The notes below the pieces were generated by a model. The model had not been told where the DNA came from, did not search any database, and was given only the letters and a program-made list of their open reading frames with translations. A program made the position numbers and the translations under genes. DNA of 42,364 bases from Mycolicibacterium austroafricanum (lineage in GTDB: Bacteria > Actinomycetota > Actinomycetes > Mycobacteriales > Mycobacteriaceae), in NCBI RefSeq assembly GCF_000612725.1, contig NZ_HG964456.1:358217-400580 (forward strand). Reading direction: 5' to 3'. Shown here piece by piece: positions 14,983 to 22,593 of this stretch. Each line of letters begins with the position of its first letter. Position 1 is the stretch's first letter.

Positions 14983-17025
14983 ATGACGAATCCCCGCGCG
15001 CCGAGGGTGACGATGTGGTTGCGTGAGCCGGTGGACCATCCTCTCGACCCGCTTCGTGCCGACGAGTTCGCCGCGGCCGCTGCGATTCTGCGACGCGATC
15101 ACGGGGTGCAGGCTGAACCCGGCGGGGGATCGGGCTGGCGCTTCGCGTCGATCGAGTTGATCGAACCGTCGAAGGCCGAGTTGGCGGCCTTCGACGACGG
15201 TGGGCCGTGGCCGGACCGGCGCGCCGCGGTGGTCTGTTTCGATCGGGGCGCCAACGCGACCTACAAGTGCGTGGTGTCGCTGACCGGCGACCGCGTCGAG
15301 GAGTTCGAGCACATTCCGGGGGTGCAGGCCAACTTCACCGTCGACGAGTTCACCGAATGCGATCAGTTGCTGCGGACGCATCCCGATGTCATCGCCGCAC
15401 TGCGCGGCCGCGGCGTCACCGACATCGATCTGGTCTTCTTCGACACCTGGACCTACGGCGACGCGGTTGCGCCGCCGGAGTTCCGTGACCGGCGTATCGG
15501 GTGGTCGGACAGTTGGGTCAAAGCCGCGCCGGGAGCCAACCCCTACGCCCGCCTGCTCAGCGGGCTGCACTGCGTGATCGACCTCAACAGCATGGAGTTG
15601 TTGAGGGTGGAGGACGAGGGCCCGTTCGGCACGGGCGCGGGCGCCCCAGACGGTACCGGCGCGGGCGCCTCTCCGCCGGAGGTGATGGGTGAATACGTGC
15701 CACGGCACATCCCCGAACGGATCCTGTCGGCCATGCGCCGTGAACCCCTCAAGCCTCTGCACGTCACACAGCCAGAGGGCCCGTCGTTCACCCTCGACGG
15801 CAACCTGGTGCAGTGGCAGAACTGGTCGCTTCGGGTCGGGTTCAACCATCGCGAGGGGATGACGCTGCACACCGTGCGCTACCGCGACGGCGAACGGCAG
15901 CGGTCGATTGCGCACCGGATGTCCTTCGCGGAGATGGTGGTGCCCTATCGCGATCCGTCGCCGGATCACTACCGCCGCACCGCCTTCGACATCGGCGAGT
16001 GGGGTCTGGGTTTCATGACCACATCGCTGGAACTCGGGTGTGACTGCCTCGGTGAGATCCGCTATCTCGACGCGGTGCTGCACAACAGCAAGGGCGAGCC
16101 GTACGCCATCCGCAACGCGATCTGCATCCACGAGGAAGACAACGCGGTGCTGTGGAAGCATGTCGACCACGAGATCGGCGCCGAGGTGCGAAGGATGCGG
16201 CGGCTGACGCTGTCGTTCCATGTGACCGTCGCCAACTATGAGTACCTGGTGTACTGGCGGCTCTATCAGGACGGCAACATCGAATGCGAGGTGCGTGCCA
16301 CCGGCATCATGGTCACCACGCCGCTGCCGACCGGTGCGGACAATCCCAACGGCACCATTGTCGACGAACGCACCTATGCGCCCTTCCACCAACACTTCCT
16401 GGTCGCCAGGCTGGACATGGACGTCGACGGCAGCGACAACACCGTCTACATGACCGAATCCTTCGCCGAACCGGTCGGTCCCGACAACCCGCACGGCCTG
16501 TCGCTGGTGCAGCGCAACACTCCACTGCGTACTGAGGGGGAAGCCAGGCAGGACGTCAACTTCGCCACCCAGCGCGCATGGAAGGTGGTGAACCCCAACG
16601 TCGTGACGGGCATCGGGGCGCATCCGGCGTACAAGCTGGTGCCCACGGGCGCGATCCCACCGATGTTCGATCCGGGATCGCCGGTGCTGCAACGTGCCAG
16701 TGTGATCGGCCACACCCTGTGGGTCACCCCGAACCGGCCCGACGAGCGTTGGCCGGCAGGCGAATTCGTCAACCAGTCGGCGCAGGACACCGGGCTGGCG
16801 CGGTGGACGGCGGCAGACCGCGGTATCGAGAACACCGACGTCGTGCTGTGGTACGTGTTCGGCATCCACCACATCACCAGGCCGGAGGACTGGCCGGTGA
16901 TGCCCGTCGACATTGTGTCCTTCTGGCTCAAGCCGTTTGGGTTCTTCGACCGGAATCCGGCCCTGGACGTCGTCGGCACACCCCCCGACGCCTGTCACAC
17001 GTCGGCCACCAGCGTGCACCATTGA
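14983..17025 (+). CDS. Primary (copper) amine oxidase
   Basis: 680 aa, within the usual range. It oxidatively deaminates primary amines to aldehydes using copper and the self-made cofactor TPQ. The TPQ precursor is Tyr419 in VANYEYLV; the catalytic base is Asp336 in AFDIGEWG; copper ligands are His469 and His471 (PFHQHF) and a His in FGIHHITRP (probably His630), just before EDWPVMPVD. A small Gly/Ala-rich insertion with two GTGAGA copies lies near residues 214-227. It follows lipT by 21 bp and precedes ynfA by 16 bp. The amine it uses cannot be told. All catalytic residues appear intact. Confidence 0.95.
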   Translation: MTNPRAPRVTMWLREPVDHPLDPLRADEFAAAAAILRRDHGVQAEPGGGSGWRFASIELIEPSKAELAAFDDGGPWPDRRAAVVCFDRGANATYKCVVSLTGDRVEEFEHIPGVQANFTVDEFTECDQLLRTHPDVIAALRGRGVTDIDLVFFDTWTYGDAVAPPEFRDRRIGWSDSWVKAAPGANPYARLLSGLHCVIDLNSMELLRVEDEGPFGTGAGAPDGTGAGASPPEVMGEYVPRHIPERILSAMRREPLKPLHVTQPEGPSFTLDGNLVQWQNWSLRVGFNHREGMTLHTVRYRDGERQRSIAHRMSFAEMVVPYRDPSPDHYRRTAFDIGEWGLGFMTTSLELGCDCLGEIRYLDAVLHNSKGEPYAIRNAICIHEEDNAVLWKHVDHEIGAEVRRMRRLTLSFHVTVANYEYLVYWRLYQDGNIECEVRATGIMVTTPLPTGADNPNGTIVDERTYAPFHQHFLVARLDMDVDGSDNTVYMTESFAEPVGPDNPHGLSLVQRNTPLRTEGEARQDVNFATQRAWKVVNPNVVTGIGAHPAYKLVPTGAIPPMFDPGSPVLQRASVIGHTLWVTPNRPDERWPAGEFVNQSAQDTGLARWTAADRGIENTDVVLWYVFGIHHITRPEDWPVMPVDIVSFWLKPFGFFDRNPALDVVGTPPDACHTSATSVHH

Positions 17026-17041
17026 TGGCAGGCTGAGGGGT

Positions 17042-17368
17042 GTGGTCGTCAAGTCGGCATTGCTGTTCGTCCTGGCCGCGATCCTCGAGATCGGCGGCGC
17101 CTGGCTGGTCTGGCAGGGCGTCCGCGAACATCGTGGCCTCACATGGGTCGGGGCCGGGGTGATCGCACTCGGGGCGTACGGGTTCGTCGCGGCGTTCCAG
17201 CCCGACGCGCATTTCGGCCGGGTGCTGGCCGCCTACGGCGGAGTGTTCGTCGCCGGTTCTCTGTTGTGGGGCGTCGTCGCCGACGGGTTCCGGCCGGACC
17301 GGTGGGACATCACCGGCGCCGCGGTGTGCCTGGCGGGCGTCGGCCTGATCATGTACGCCCCGCGCTGA
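17042..17368 (+). CDS. YnfA/UPF0060 family membrane protein
   Basis: 108 aa, the standard length. Four hydrophobic segments fill nearly the whole protein, with the family N-terminus VVKSALLFVLAAILEIGGAWLVW and the later GAYGFVAAFQPDAHFGRVLAAYGGVFV pattern (quoted as its start GAYGFVAAF). YnfA proteins resemble half-size drug/metabolite (SMR-like) transporters. The GTG at 17042 is chosen because VVKSALL is the family start. The stop TGA at 17366-17368 is the centre of a GCGCTGAGCGC palindrome and is part of a 24-bp repeat array. Confidence 0.88.
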   Translation: MVVKSALLFVLAAILEIGGAWLVWQGVREHRGLTWVGAGVIALGAYGFVAAFQPDAHFGRVLAAYGGVFVAGSLLWGVVADGFRPDRWDITGAAVCLAGVGLIMYAPR

Positions 17369-17457
17369 GCGCGGATCAGGCCGGAGCGCTGAGCGCGGAT
17401 CAGGCCGGAGCGCTGAGCGCGGATCAGGCCGGAGCGCTGAGCGCGGATCAGGCCGGC
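17362..17457. repeat. 24-bp tandem repeat array (4 copies) carrying the stops of both convergent genes
   Basis: Four 24-bp units start at 17362, 17386, 17410 and 17434, identical except for the last base or two of unit 4. Each holds GCGCT-G-AGCGC, a perfect palindrome with TGA at its centre, followed by GGATCAGGCC. The TGA in unit 1 ends ynfA. The TCA in unit 4 is the stop of the minus-strand gene. Each unit therefore has the complete original convergent junction, and copies add spacing without changing either protein. Confidence 0.92.
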
Positions 17458-18332
17458 TGCACGCCTTCGTCGTCCAGGTAGTCGCGGTTGAGGCCCATCG
17501 GTGTCACCGCCGGGATGTCGCCGGCGGCGACGACCTTGCGGGTGATCGGCGTCAGCGCGGCGAACAGCGCCTCGACCTCGTCGTCGGCGAGCGCGTCGAG
17601 GGCGGGAAGCGCCACCGCATCGGTGCGTTCCTCGATGCGTTGCTTGAGTTCCCGCCCGGACACCGTCAGCTCGCCGCGGTCGTCGAGCAGTCCGCGTCGC
17701 CGCAGCGCGCTCTGATGGTGTGCCCACTGGGCATCGTCGTAGTCGCGCGAGCGTTTGATCATCTCTTCGGAGACTCCGCCGGCGGCGGCGTGCAGCACGT
17801 TGCACTCCCGCCCGGACACGCCCTCGGCGACCAGGACCGCGACATGCCCGTCGCCGCGGTGTTCGCGCAGCAGGGTGGTGGTGTGCCACAGCCGGGCCAG
17901 CGGCTCGTCGGGCCAGTCCAGGGCCCGATTGGCGGCGAACAGCGGACGCCCGCCGACGTCGGCGCCGGCGAGTGCCTTCGCCCCGAGGTCGGCCACGGCG
18001 CCGGCCTCGTCGTCGGTCACCCCGCAGCGGCGCAGCGCCGCCACCGCCGATTCCTGCCGGGCCCGCAGCGCAGCGGCCGGTGGCGCGACATCCCAGGCGG
18101 CGGGCAGTGCCTTGGCCACCCGTTCGGGTGCGAAGTTGTAGAACGCGGCGGTGACGACCTCGGCGGGCACCGCGCCGAGCGGGGCCGAACGGGCCGCGAC
18201 GTAGCCCATCCAGAAACCCCGGTAACCGAGGTCGTCCAGGGCGGCCCTGGCTTCCGGTGCGAAGTAGGTGACGGCGTGGACCGGCTCGATTCGGTCGTGC
18301 AGGCGGCGGGCGATGGTGTGGTTGCGGGGCAC
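17448..18332 (-). CDS. SCO6745-family protein
   Basis: 294 aa. Full-length similarity to what I recall of the actinobacterial SCO6745 family: an N-terminal IEPVHAVTYFAPEA block, MGYVAARSAPLGAVPAEVV, FYNFAPERVAKALP, LWHTTTLLREHRGDGH and a C-terminal helical region that resembles a MarR-like winged helix (SALRRRGLLDDRGELTVSG). The role of the family is not established to my knowledge. A GTG at 18332 is chosen; the frame is open further upstream but would overlap the divergent lipoprotein gene. The stop is in the 24-bp array. Confidence 0.78.
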   Translation of the reverse strand: MPRNHTIARRLHDRIEPVHAVTYFAPEARAALDDLGYRGFWMGYVAARSAPLGAVPAEVVTAAFYNFAPERVAKALPAAWDVAPPAAALRARQESAVAALRRCGVTDDEAGAVADLGAKALAGADVGGRPLFAANRALDWPDEPLARLWHTTTLLREHRGDGHVAVLVAEGVSGRECNVLHAAAGGVSEEMIKRSRDYDDAQWAHHQSALRRRGLLDDRGELTVSGRELKQRIEERTDAVALPALDALADDEVEALFAALTPITRKVVAAGDIPAVTPMGLNRDYLDDEGVQPA

Positions 18333-18408
18333 CCCGGCAGTCAACCACCACCCCGATCGGGGTCTGCTAGGGTCCTGCCAATTCCCCACCTGTGACGGGA
18401 CAGCATGC

Positions 18409-19158
18409 ATGCGGAAGGCCTTTGGTCGACTCGCCGGTCCACTCGTCGGAGTGGTGGCGGCGGTTGCTCCCATGGTCGGCTGCGGCACGGACGCGGCGGA
18501 TGGGGTTCCCGCGGTCTCCACCGCAGACCTGCAGCGTGACATCGCCGAGCGGTTCGCCGAGGCGGGAGCACGTCCGCAGTCGGTGACCTGTAAGGATCCC
18601 CTCGTCGGCGAGGTGGGGCAGACCGCGCGGTGTGACGTGACCATGAGTCCGACCAACAGTTTCGAGCCGATCGTCACCGTGACCGGTGTGGACGGGGAGA
18701 CGGTCGATTACGAGTTGTTGCCCGCTCTGTCCGTCGAGCAGCTCGAGCGCGCCGTGGCCCGGCTGGTGGCCGAGGACGGCGGGCCGCCCGACTCGACGGT
18801 GACCTGCCAGGCCGGTCTGCTCGGTCGGCCGGGCGAGGTGGCGCGCTGCGACGTCACCGCCGGGGGCGTGACGTTGCGGCGGACCGCGGAGGTGACGGGC
18901 GTGGACGGTCTGATGATGAATTTCGACCTGGTGCCGATGCTGACGAAGGCGGAGGTCGAGCGCTCGCTGCTGGAGGAGCTAGCACGGCATCTGGGCAGGC
19001 GGCCCGATTCGGCGACCTGCTCCGGTGATCTGGAGGGACGTCCGGGGAACAGCGTCGACTGCGCGGTCACCGACGGACCCGAGAGTGCGGCGTTCATCCT
19101 GACCGTCACGGCGGTCGACGGGGACCGCATCGACTACAGCTACGCGCCCCGCGGCTGA
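18409..19158 (+). CDS. Lipoprotein with three DUF4333 domains
   Basis: 249 aa. Signal peptide with lipobox MVGC (Cys25), then three tandem DUF4333-like modules of ~71 residues. Each has a Cys pair exactly 14 apart (Cys61/75, Cys133/147, Cys204/218), a (L/D)xGxxGxxxxC turn and a following VTxVDG strand. The pairs probably form one disulfide per domain outside the membrane. Most DUF4333 proteins I recall have one domain. Function unknown. The 3' end forms a 7-bp hairpin around the stop codon. Confidence 0.82.
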   Translation: MRKAFGRLAGPLVGVVAAVAPMVGCGTDAADGVPAVSTADLQRDIAERFAEAGARPQSVTCKDPLVGEVGQTARCDVTMSPTNSFEPIVTVTGVDGETVDYELLPALSVEQLERAVARLVAEDGGPPDSTVTCQAGLLGRPGEVARCDVTAGGVTLRRTAEVTGVDGLMMNFDLVPMLTKAEVERSLLEELARHLGRRPDSATCSGDLEGRPGNSVDCAVTDGPESAAFILTVTAVDGDRIDYSYAPRG

Positions 19159-19169
19159 GGTGGCCGCGG
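19149..19169 (+). terminator. Hairpin around the stop codon of the DUF4333 gene
   Basis: CCGCGGC and GCCGCGG pair perfectly with a 7-base loop TGAGGTG that begins with the stop codon. It sits between convergent genes and could stop transcription from one or both sides. No U-tract follows. Confidence 0.5.
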
Positions 19170-19187
19170 CGTCTCTCCGGCGCCGGG

Positions 19188-20018
19188 TCAGCGCAGGCGG
19201 CGCTTCTGCTTCTTGACCTCTGTGCCCGCGGTGTCGGCCAGCATGGCCGCACGTTCGCGGGCGGCCTCGGCGCGTTCCCGCGCCGCCTCGGCGAGCTCGG
19301 GTCCGCGTTCGCGGGCGAGTTCGGCCAGCACCGCGGCGCGTTCGCGGGCGGTCTCGGCGCGTTCGCGCGCCGCCTCGGCCAGCACAGGGGCGCGTTCGCG
19401 GGCCACATGTGCCAGCTCGCCGCCGCGTTCGCGGGCCACGTGGGCGAGCTCGCGTCCGCGTTCGGCGCCGACCTGCAGGCCGTGTTCGACCTTCTCGACG
19501 AACTCGCTGTCGGCCAGTGAACCCCCGGCAGCCGCGCCGGCGGGCAGCGCCGCGGCGACCGCTTCCGAGACCTTGTGCGCGGCGCGGCGCCCCCGCCAGC
19601 CGAGCGAGGGTTTGCCCTCGGTGTCGACCGCGGCGATGATCAACCCGCCGATCAGGCTGATGTCGGTGACGAACGCGCGCCTCTCGTCGGCCTTGCGCTG
19701 TGGATCGGCTTCGTTCCAGAATGCGTGCCCGCCAAGCGAACTCGGAACCACACTCAGTGCGAGTGCTGCCGAGGCGACCCGGGGCAGACGGCCGGTGGCC
19801 AGCAGCAGGCCGCCACCGATCTGCACCGCGGCGGCCACCTTTGCCACGGTCTCGGCGTTGGACGGGACGTTGGTGCCCACGGGATCGGGCAACTTGCTCA
19901 GACCCTCCAGGGTGTGGCGGGTGGCGTCGGCGGCCGGTTTCGGACTACGCAGTGCCTCGACCCCACGCGAGATGAACACTGCGGACAGCATCGGGCGTGC
20001 AACACGTCGGATCAACAT
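19188..20018 (-). CDS. DoxX-family membrane protein with a repetitive charged helical tail
   Basis: 276 aa. The N-terminal part (to residue ~140) has DoxX-type membrane segments (RPMLSAVFISRGVEALR, VAAAVQIGGGLLLATGRLPR, DISLIGGLIIAAVD). After residue ~184 the protein changes to Arg/Glu/Ala repeats: 11-residue units of form RERxxxLAxxA and 7-residue units RERAxxA in the order 11-11-11-7-11-11-7-11 (residues 185-264), ending in a basic tail KKQKRRLR. Residues 207-235 and 236-264 are two copies of a 29-residue block. This should form a long amphipathic or coiled-coil helix. The ATG at 20018 fits the domain start. DoxX proteins relate to oxidative-stress membrane complexes; the tail's role is unknown. 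Confidence 0.82.
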   Translation of the reverse strand: MLIRRVARPMLSAVFISRGVEALRSPKPAADATRHTLEGLSKLPDPVGTNVPSNAETVAKVAAAVQIGGGLLLATGRLPRVASAALALSVVPSSLGGHAFWNEADPQRKADERRAFVTDISLIGGLIIAAVDTEGKPSLGWRGRRAAHKVSEAVAAALPAGAAAGGSLADSEFVEKVEHGLQVGAERGRELAHVARERGGELAHVARERAPVLAEAARERAETARERAAVLAELARERGPELAEAARERAEAARERAAMLADTAGTEVKKQKRRLR

Positions 20019-20091
20019 GCGGGCGGTGTTCCCCGGCGCCCCGAGCGGCAAACCCTCTCTGCACACGTTGCCGGAGTACCGTCGCAGAGCT

Positions 20092-20823
20092 ATGGCCGCT
20101 GGACCTTCGCTGGAATGGGAACGGATCACCGCGCAGGTGATGCGCTGCAGATTGCCCTTCTGTGATGTCACCGTGGGCGTCGTCCACGCCGGCGGCGAGG
20201 CCCTGGTCGTCGACACCGGCACCACGCTGGCGGAGGCCCGCGCCGTGGTGCGCGATGTGGCGGCGCTGACCGATTGTGTGGTCCGTCATGTCGTGGTGAC
20301 GCACAACCACTTCGATCACGTTCTCGGGCACTCGGCGTTCGGCGGCGCGCAGACGTTCTGCTCGGCCGAGGTCGTCGCGACCATGGCCGATGCCGGGGAG
20401 TCGCTGCGCGCCGATGCGATACGGCACGGTGCCGACCCGTGCGAGGTCGACGACGCGCTGGCGGCGCTGAGACCGCCGGTCGGTGCGGTGTGCGACGGGG
20501 TGGTCGAGCTCGGTGACGTCGTCGTGACCATCGCCCACCCGGGCCGCGGGCACACCGCGCACGACCTGATCGTCGTCGTCGAGGGTGGTCCCCGCACCGT
20601 GGTGTTCTGCGGAGATCTGGTCGAGGAGTCCGGTGACCCCTGCATCGACGCGCAGTCCGACCTCGACGCCTGGCCTGGGACTCTGCGGCGGGTGTTGGCT
20701 GCGGGAGGTGAGAGCGCGGTCTACGTGCCCGGGCACGGTGCGCTGGTCGACGCGTCGTTCTTGCGGCGTCAAGCGGACTGGTTGGCGACCGCGGCCTCGG
20801 GGCGGGGCCAGGTAGGGTGCTGA
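20092..20823 (+). CDS. Metallo-beta-lactamase-fold hydrolase
   Basis: 243 aa. The signature THNHFDH gives His71, His73, Asp75 and His76; further metal ligands are His in GRGHTAHD, Asp in CGDLVEES and His in VPGHG. This is the two-metal MBL hydrolase set (glyoxalase II / beta-lactamase-like family). The substrate is unknown. The frame is open far upstream, but that part overlaps the divergent DoxX gene; ATG 20092 gives a normal N-terminus and follows TACCGT by 9 bases. The last 55 bp overlap the 3' end of the convergent LysR gene. Confidence 0.88.
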   Translation: MAAGPSLEWERITAQVMRCRLPFCDVTVGVVHAGGEALVVDTGTTLAEARAVVRDVAALTDCVVRHVVVTHNHFDHVLGHSAFGGAQTFCSAEVVATMADAGESLRADAIRHGADPCEVDDALAALRPPVGAVCDGVVELGDVVVTIAHPGRGHTAHDLIVVVEGGPRTVVFCGDLVEESGDPCIDAQSDLDAWPGTLRRVLAAGGESAVYVPGHGALVDASFLRRQADWLATAASGRGQVGC

Positions 20824-21698
20824 AGCAACCCGGCAGGAGGGCGCATCCGGTCGAGGATGGCGCGCAGCGGGGACCACGCTGAGCGACCTCGTCGCGTCAC
20901 GGCATACGCCGTCAGCGTGACGTCGGGATTCTGCAGCGGCAGGACGGTGACCCCCGGGCTGGTCGGCCTGCCCAGGGGTAGCAGACCCACTCCGAAGCCG
21001 GCCACGATGAGGTCCTCGACCAGGTCGAGGCTGTCGATCTGGTGCGCGATCGTCGGGGTGAAACCCGCCAGCGACGCCAGCGTGCGCACCGCGGTCTCGT
21101 CAGCGGTGTTGCGGGAGTTGACGATCCAGGTGGAGTCCGCGAACGTCATGAGCCCCCTGTCGGCCGCGGTGCCCGAGGGCACTCCGAGGCCCCACCCGAT
21201 CGACCACAGCGGTACCGCGTCCAGGTCGGCGCCCGGCGACGCCGGTGCCAGGTTGTAGTCGTAGGTCAGCGCGAGGTCGAGGTCGTCGGCGGTGAGCAAC
21301 TTGAACGCCTCCAACGGTTCGTACTCGCTGATCACGACGTCGACCTCGGGGTAGCGCACCGCCAGGTCGGCGACGATGGGCAGCAGTGACACCCGGATGC
21401 CGGTGGCGAAGCCGCCGACCCGGACCGTGCCCGCGGGCTCCGCGTCGGGATCCAGGTCGAGCCGGGCCCTGTCGACGGCCGCAAGAATCGTGACGGCGTG
21501 ATCGGCCAGCCTCTTGCCTGCCGGGGTCAAGCGCACCCGGCGGCCCTCGGGCTCGATGAGCGCTGCCCCGGTGTCACGGGCCAGCGCGGCGATCTGCTGG
21601 GACACCGTCGACGTGGTCAGGTGGTGCGCATCGGCCACGGCGCGCATCGAGCCGAGCCGGGACAGGGCCAGTAACAGTTCGAGACGCCGAGTGTCCAT
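20769..21698 (-). CDS. LysR-family transcriptional regulator
   Basis: 309 aa. N-terminal helix-turn-helix (MDTRRLELLLALSRLGSMRA, then HHLTTSTVSQQIAALARDTG) followed by a LysR substrate-binding domain (GTVRVGGFATGI, a DLDLALTYDYN block and GFGVGLLPLGRP). LysR regulators usually control the divergent neighbour, here the crotonase gene starting 48 bp away. The inducer is unknown. The C-terminal 18 codons overlap the end of the convergent MBL gene, giving complementary mRNA 3' ends. Confidence 0.92.
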   Translation of the reverse strand: MDTRRLELLLALSRLGSMRAVADAHHLTTSTVSQQIAALARDTGAALIEPEGRRVRLTPAGKRLADHAVTILAAVDRARLDLDPDAEPAGTVRVGGFATGIRVSLLPIVADLAVRYPEVDVVISEYEPLEAFKLLTADDLDLALTYDYNLAPASPGADLDAVPLWSIGWGLGVPSGTAADRGLMTFADSTWIVNSRNTADETAVRTLASLAGFTPTIAHQIDSLDLVEDLIVAGFGVGLLPLGRPTSPGVTVLPLQNPDVTLTAYAVTRRGRSAWSPLRAILDRMRPPAGLLQHPTWPRPEAAVANQSA

Positions 21699-21734
21699 CC
21701 CCGGATTGTCTCCAGTGAACGCCTGCGCGGTCGG

Positions 21735-21740
21735 TAAGTT
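21735..21740 (+). promoter_or_regulatory. Putative -10 box for a leaderless transcript
   Basis: TAAGTT ends 6 bases before the ATG at 21747. It lies in the 48-bp gap shared with the divergent LysR gene, where the regulator would be expected to bind. Confidence 0.45.
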
Positions 21741-21746
21741 CGCCGC

Positions 21747-22556
21747 ATGACCGACCTGACCGTCACCGTCGGCGACGGTGTCGCGGTACTCACCCTCGAC
21801 CGGCCGGACCGGCGCAACGCCTATACCGCCCGGATGGGAGAGCTGCTCAGCGCCGCCTACCGGGACTGTGACGAGGACGACGGAGTCCGTGCCATCGTGC
21901 TCACCGGGGCGGGCGACGCGTTCTGCGTCGGCGCCGATTTCGGTGCGCAGGGAGACCCGTTCGCGTCCACCACCGCCGCGTTCACCGCATCACCCGTCGA
22001 CCCCGCCGCGTTCGAACTCCGGACCCCCGTGATAGCCGCCGTCAACGGACACGCGATCGGCATCGGACTGACCCTGGCGCTGCAGTCCGACATTCGCATC
22101 ATGGCCGCCGATGCCAAATACGCTGTGGCTCAGGCGCGCCGCGGGGTCATCGGGGACTGCATGTCGCACTGGACCCTGCCGCACCTGGTCGGTGGCGCCG
22201 TCGCCGCGGATCTGCTGCTGACCGGCCGCACCTTCGACGGCGCGGAGGCGGCCGCGATGGGCGTCGCCTCGCGTTGTGTGCCCGCCGCGCGGGTGCTCGA
22301 CGAAGCCATGGTGATCGCGCGCGACATCGCGACCAACGTCGCACCGATGTCGGCGGCGCTGAGCAAGCGGCTGCTCTGGGACACCATGGCCAGGGGATAC
22401 GGCCCCCGCCAGGTGGCGACGCTGGAGACCGCGGCGCACCACCGCGTGATGGGCGGTGCGGACGCCCGGGAGGGTGTCGCGGCGTTTCTCGAGCGCCGCA
22501 CCCCCCGGTGGAGTTCGTCGGTGTCGAAGGAGTGGGAGCCGCTGCGCGAGATCTAG
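21747..22556 (+). CDS. Enoyl-CoA hydratase/isomerase family protein
   Basis: 269 aa crotonase-fold protein. It has VAVLTLDRPDRRNAYTARM, the CoA/oxyanion block GDAFCVGADF and a second oxyanion stretch near NGHAIGIGLTLAL. The position that usually carries a catalytic Glu in hydratases (the xGLxPExG region) reads RRGVIGDCMSHWTLPHLVG, with no Glu, so simple hydratase activity is doubtful. It is divergent from a LysR gene and followed 37 bp later by a TetR gene. Family firm; reaction unknown. Confidence 0.87.
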   Translation: MTDLTVTVGDGVAVLTLDRPDRRNAYTARMGELLSAAYRDCDEDDGVRAIVLTGAGDAFCVGADFGAQGDPFASTTAAFTASPVDPAAFELRTPVIAAVNGHAIGIGLTLALQSDIRIMAADAKYAVAQARRGVIGDCMSHWTLPHLVGGAVAADLLLTGRTFDGAEAAAMGVASRCVPAARVLDEAMVIARDIATNVAPMSAALSKRLLWDTMARGYGPRQVATLETAAHHRVMGGADAREGVAAFLERRTPRWSSSVSKEWEPLREI

Positions 22557-22593
22557 GGGCCCCGGGGGCGCCGCGCGTGGCACCATCGGCTAC

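Noticed and set aside
13390..17142. Minus-strand open frame of 1250 codons
   Set aside because: It is antisense to lipT and the amine oxidase, which have complete catalytic motifs. Length is explained by the rarity of stops in this GC-rich strand.
17362..17457. CRISPR-like array
   Set aside because: The 24-bp units are directly adjacent with no unique spacers, and no cas genes are near.
20077..20082. TACCGT before the MBL gene as a leaderless -10 box
   Set aside because: The 9-base distance is longer than the usual 6-8, so it was not counted in the leaderless set, though a short leader is possible.
22556..22563. GGGGCCCC as a terminator after the crotonase gene
   Set aside because: A palindrome with no loop and no U-tract; common by chance in this base composition.
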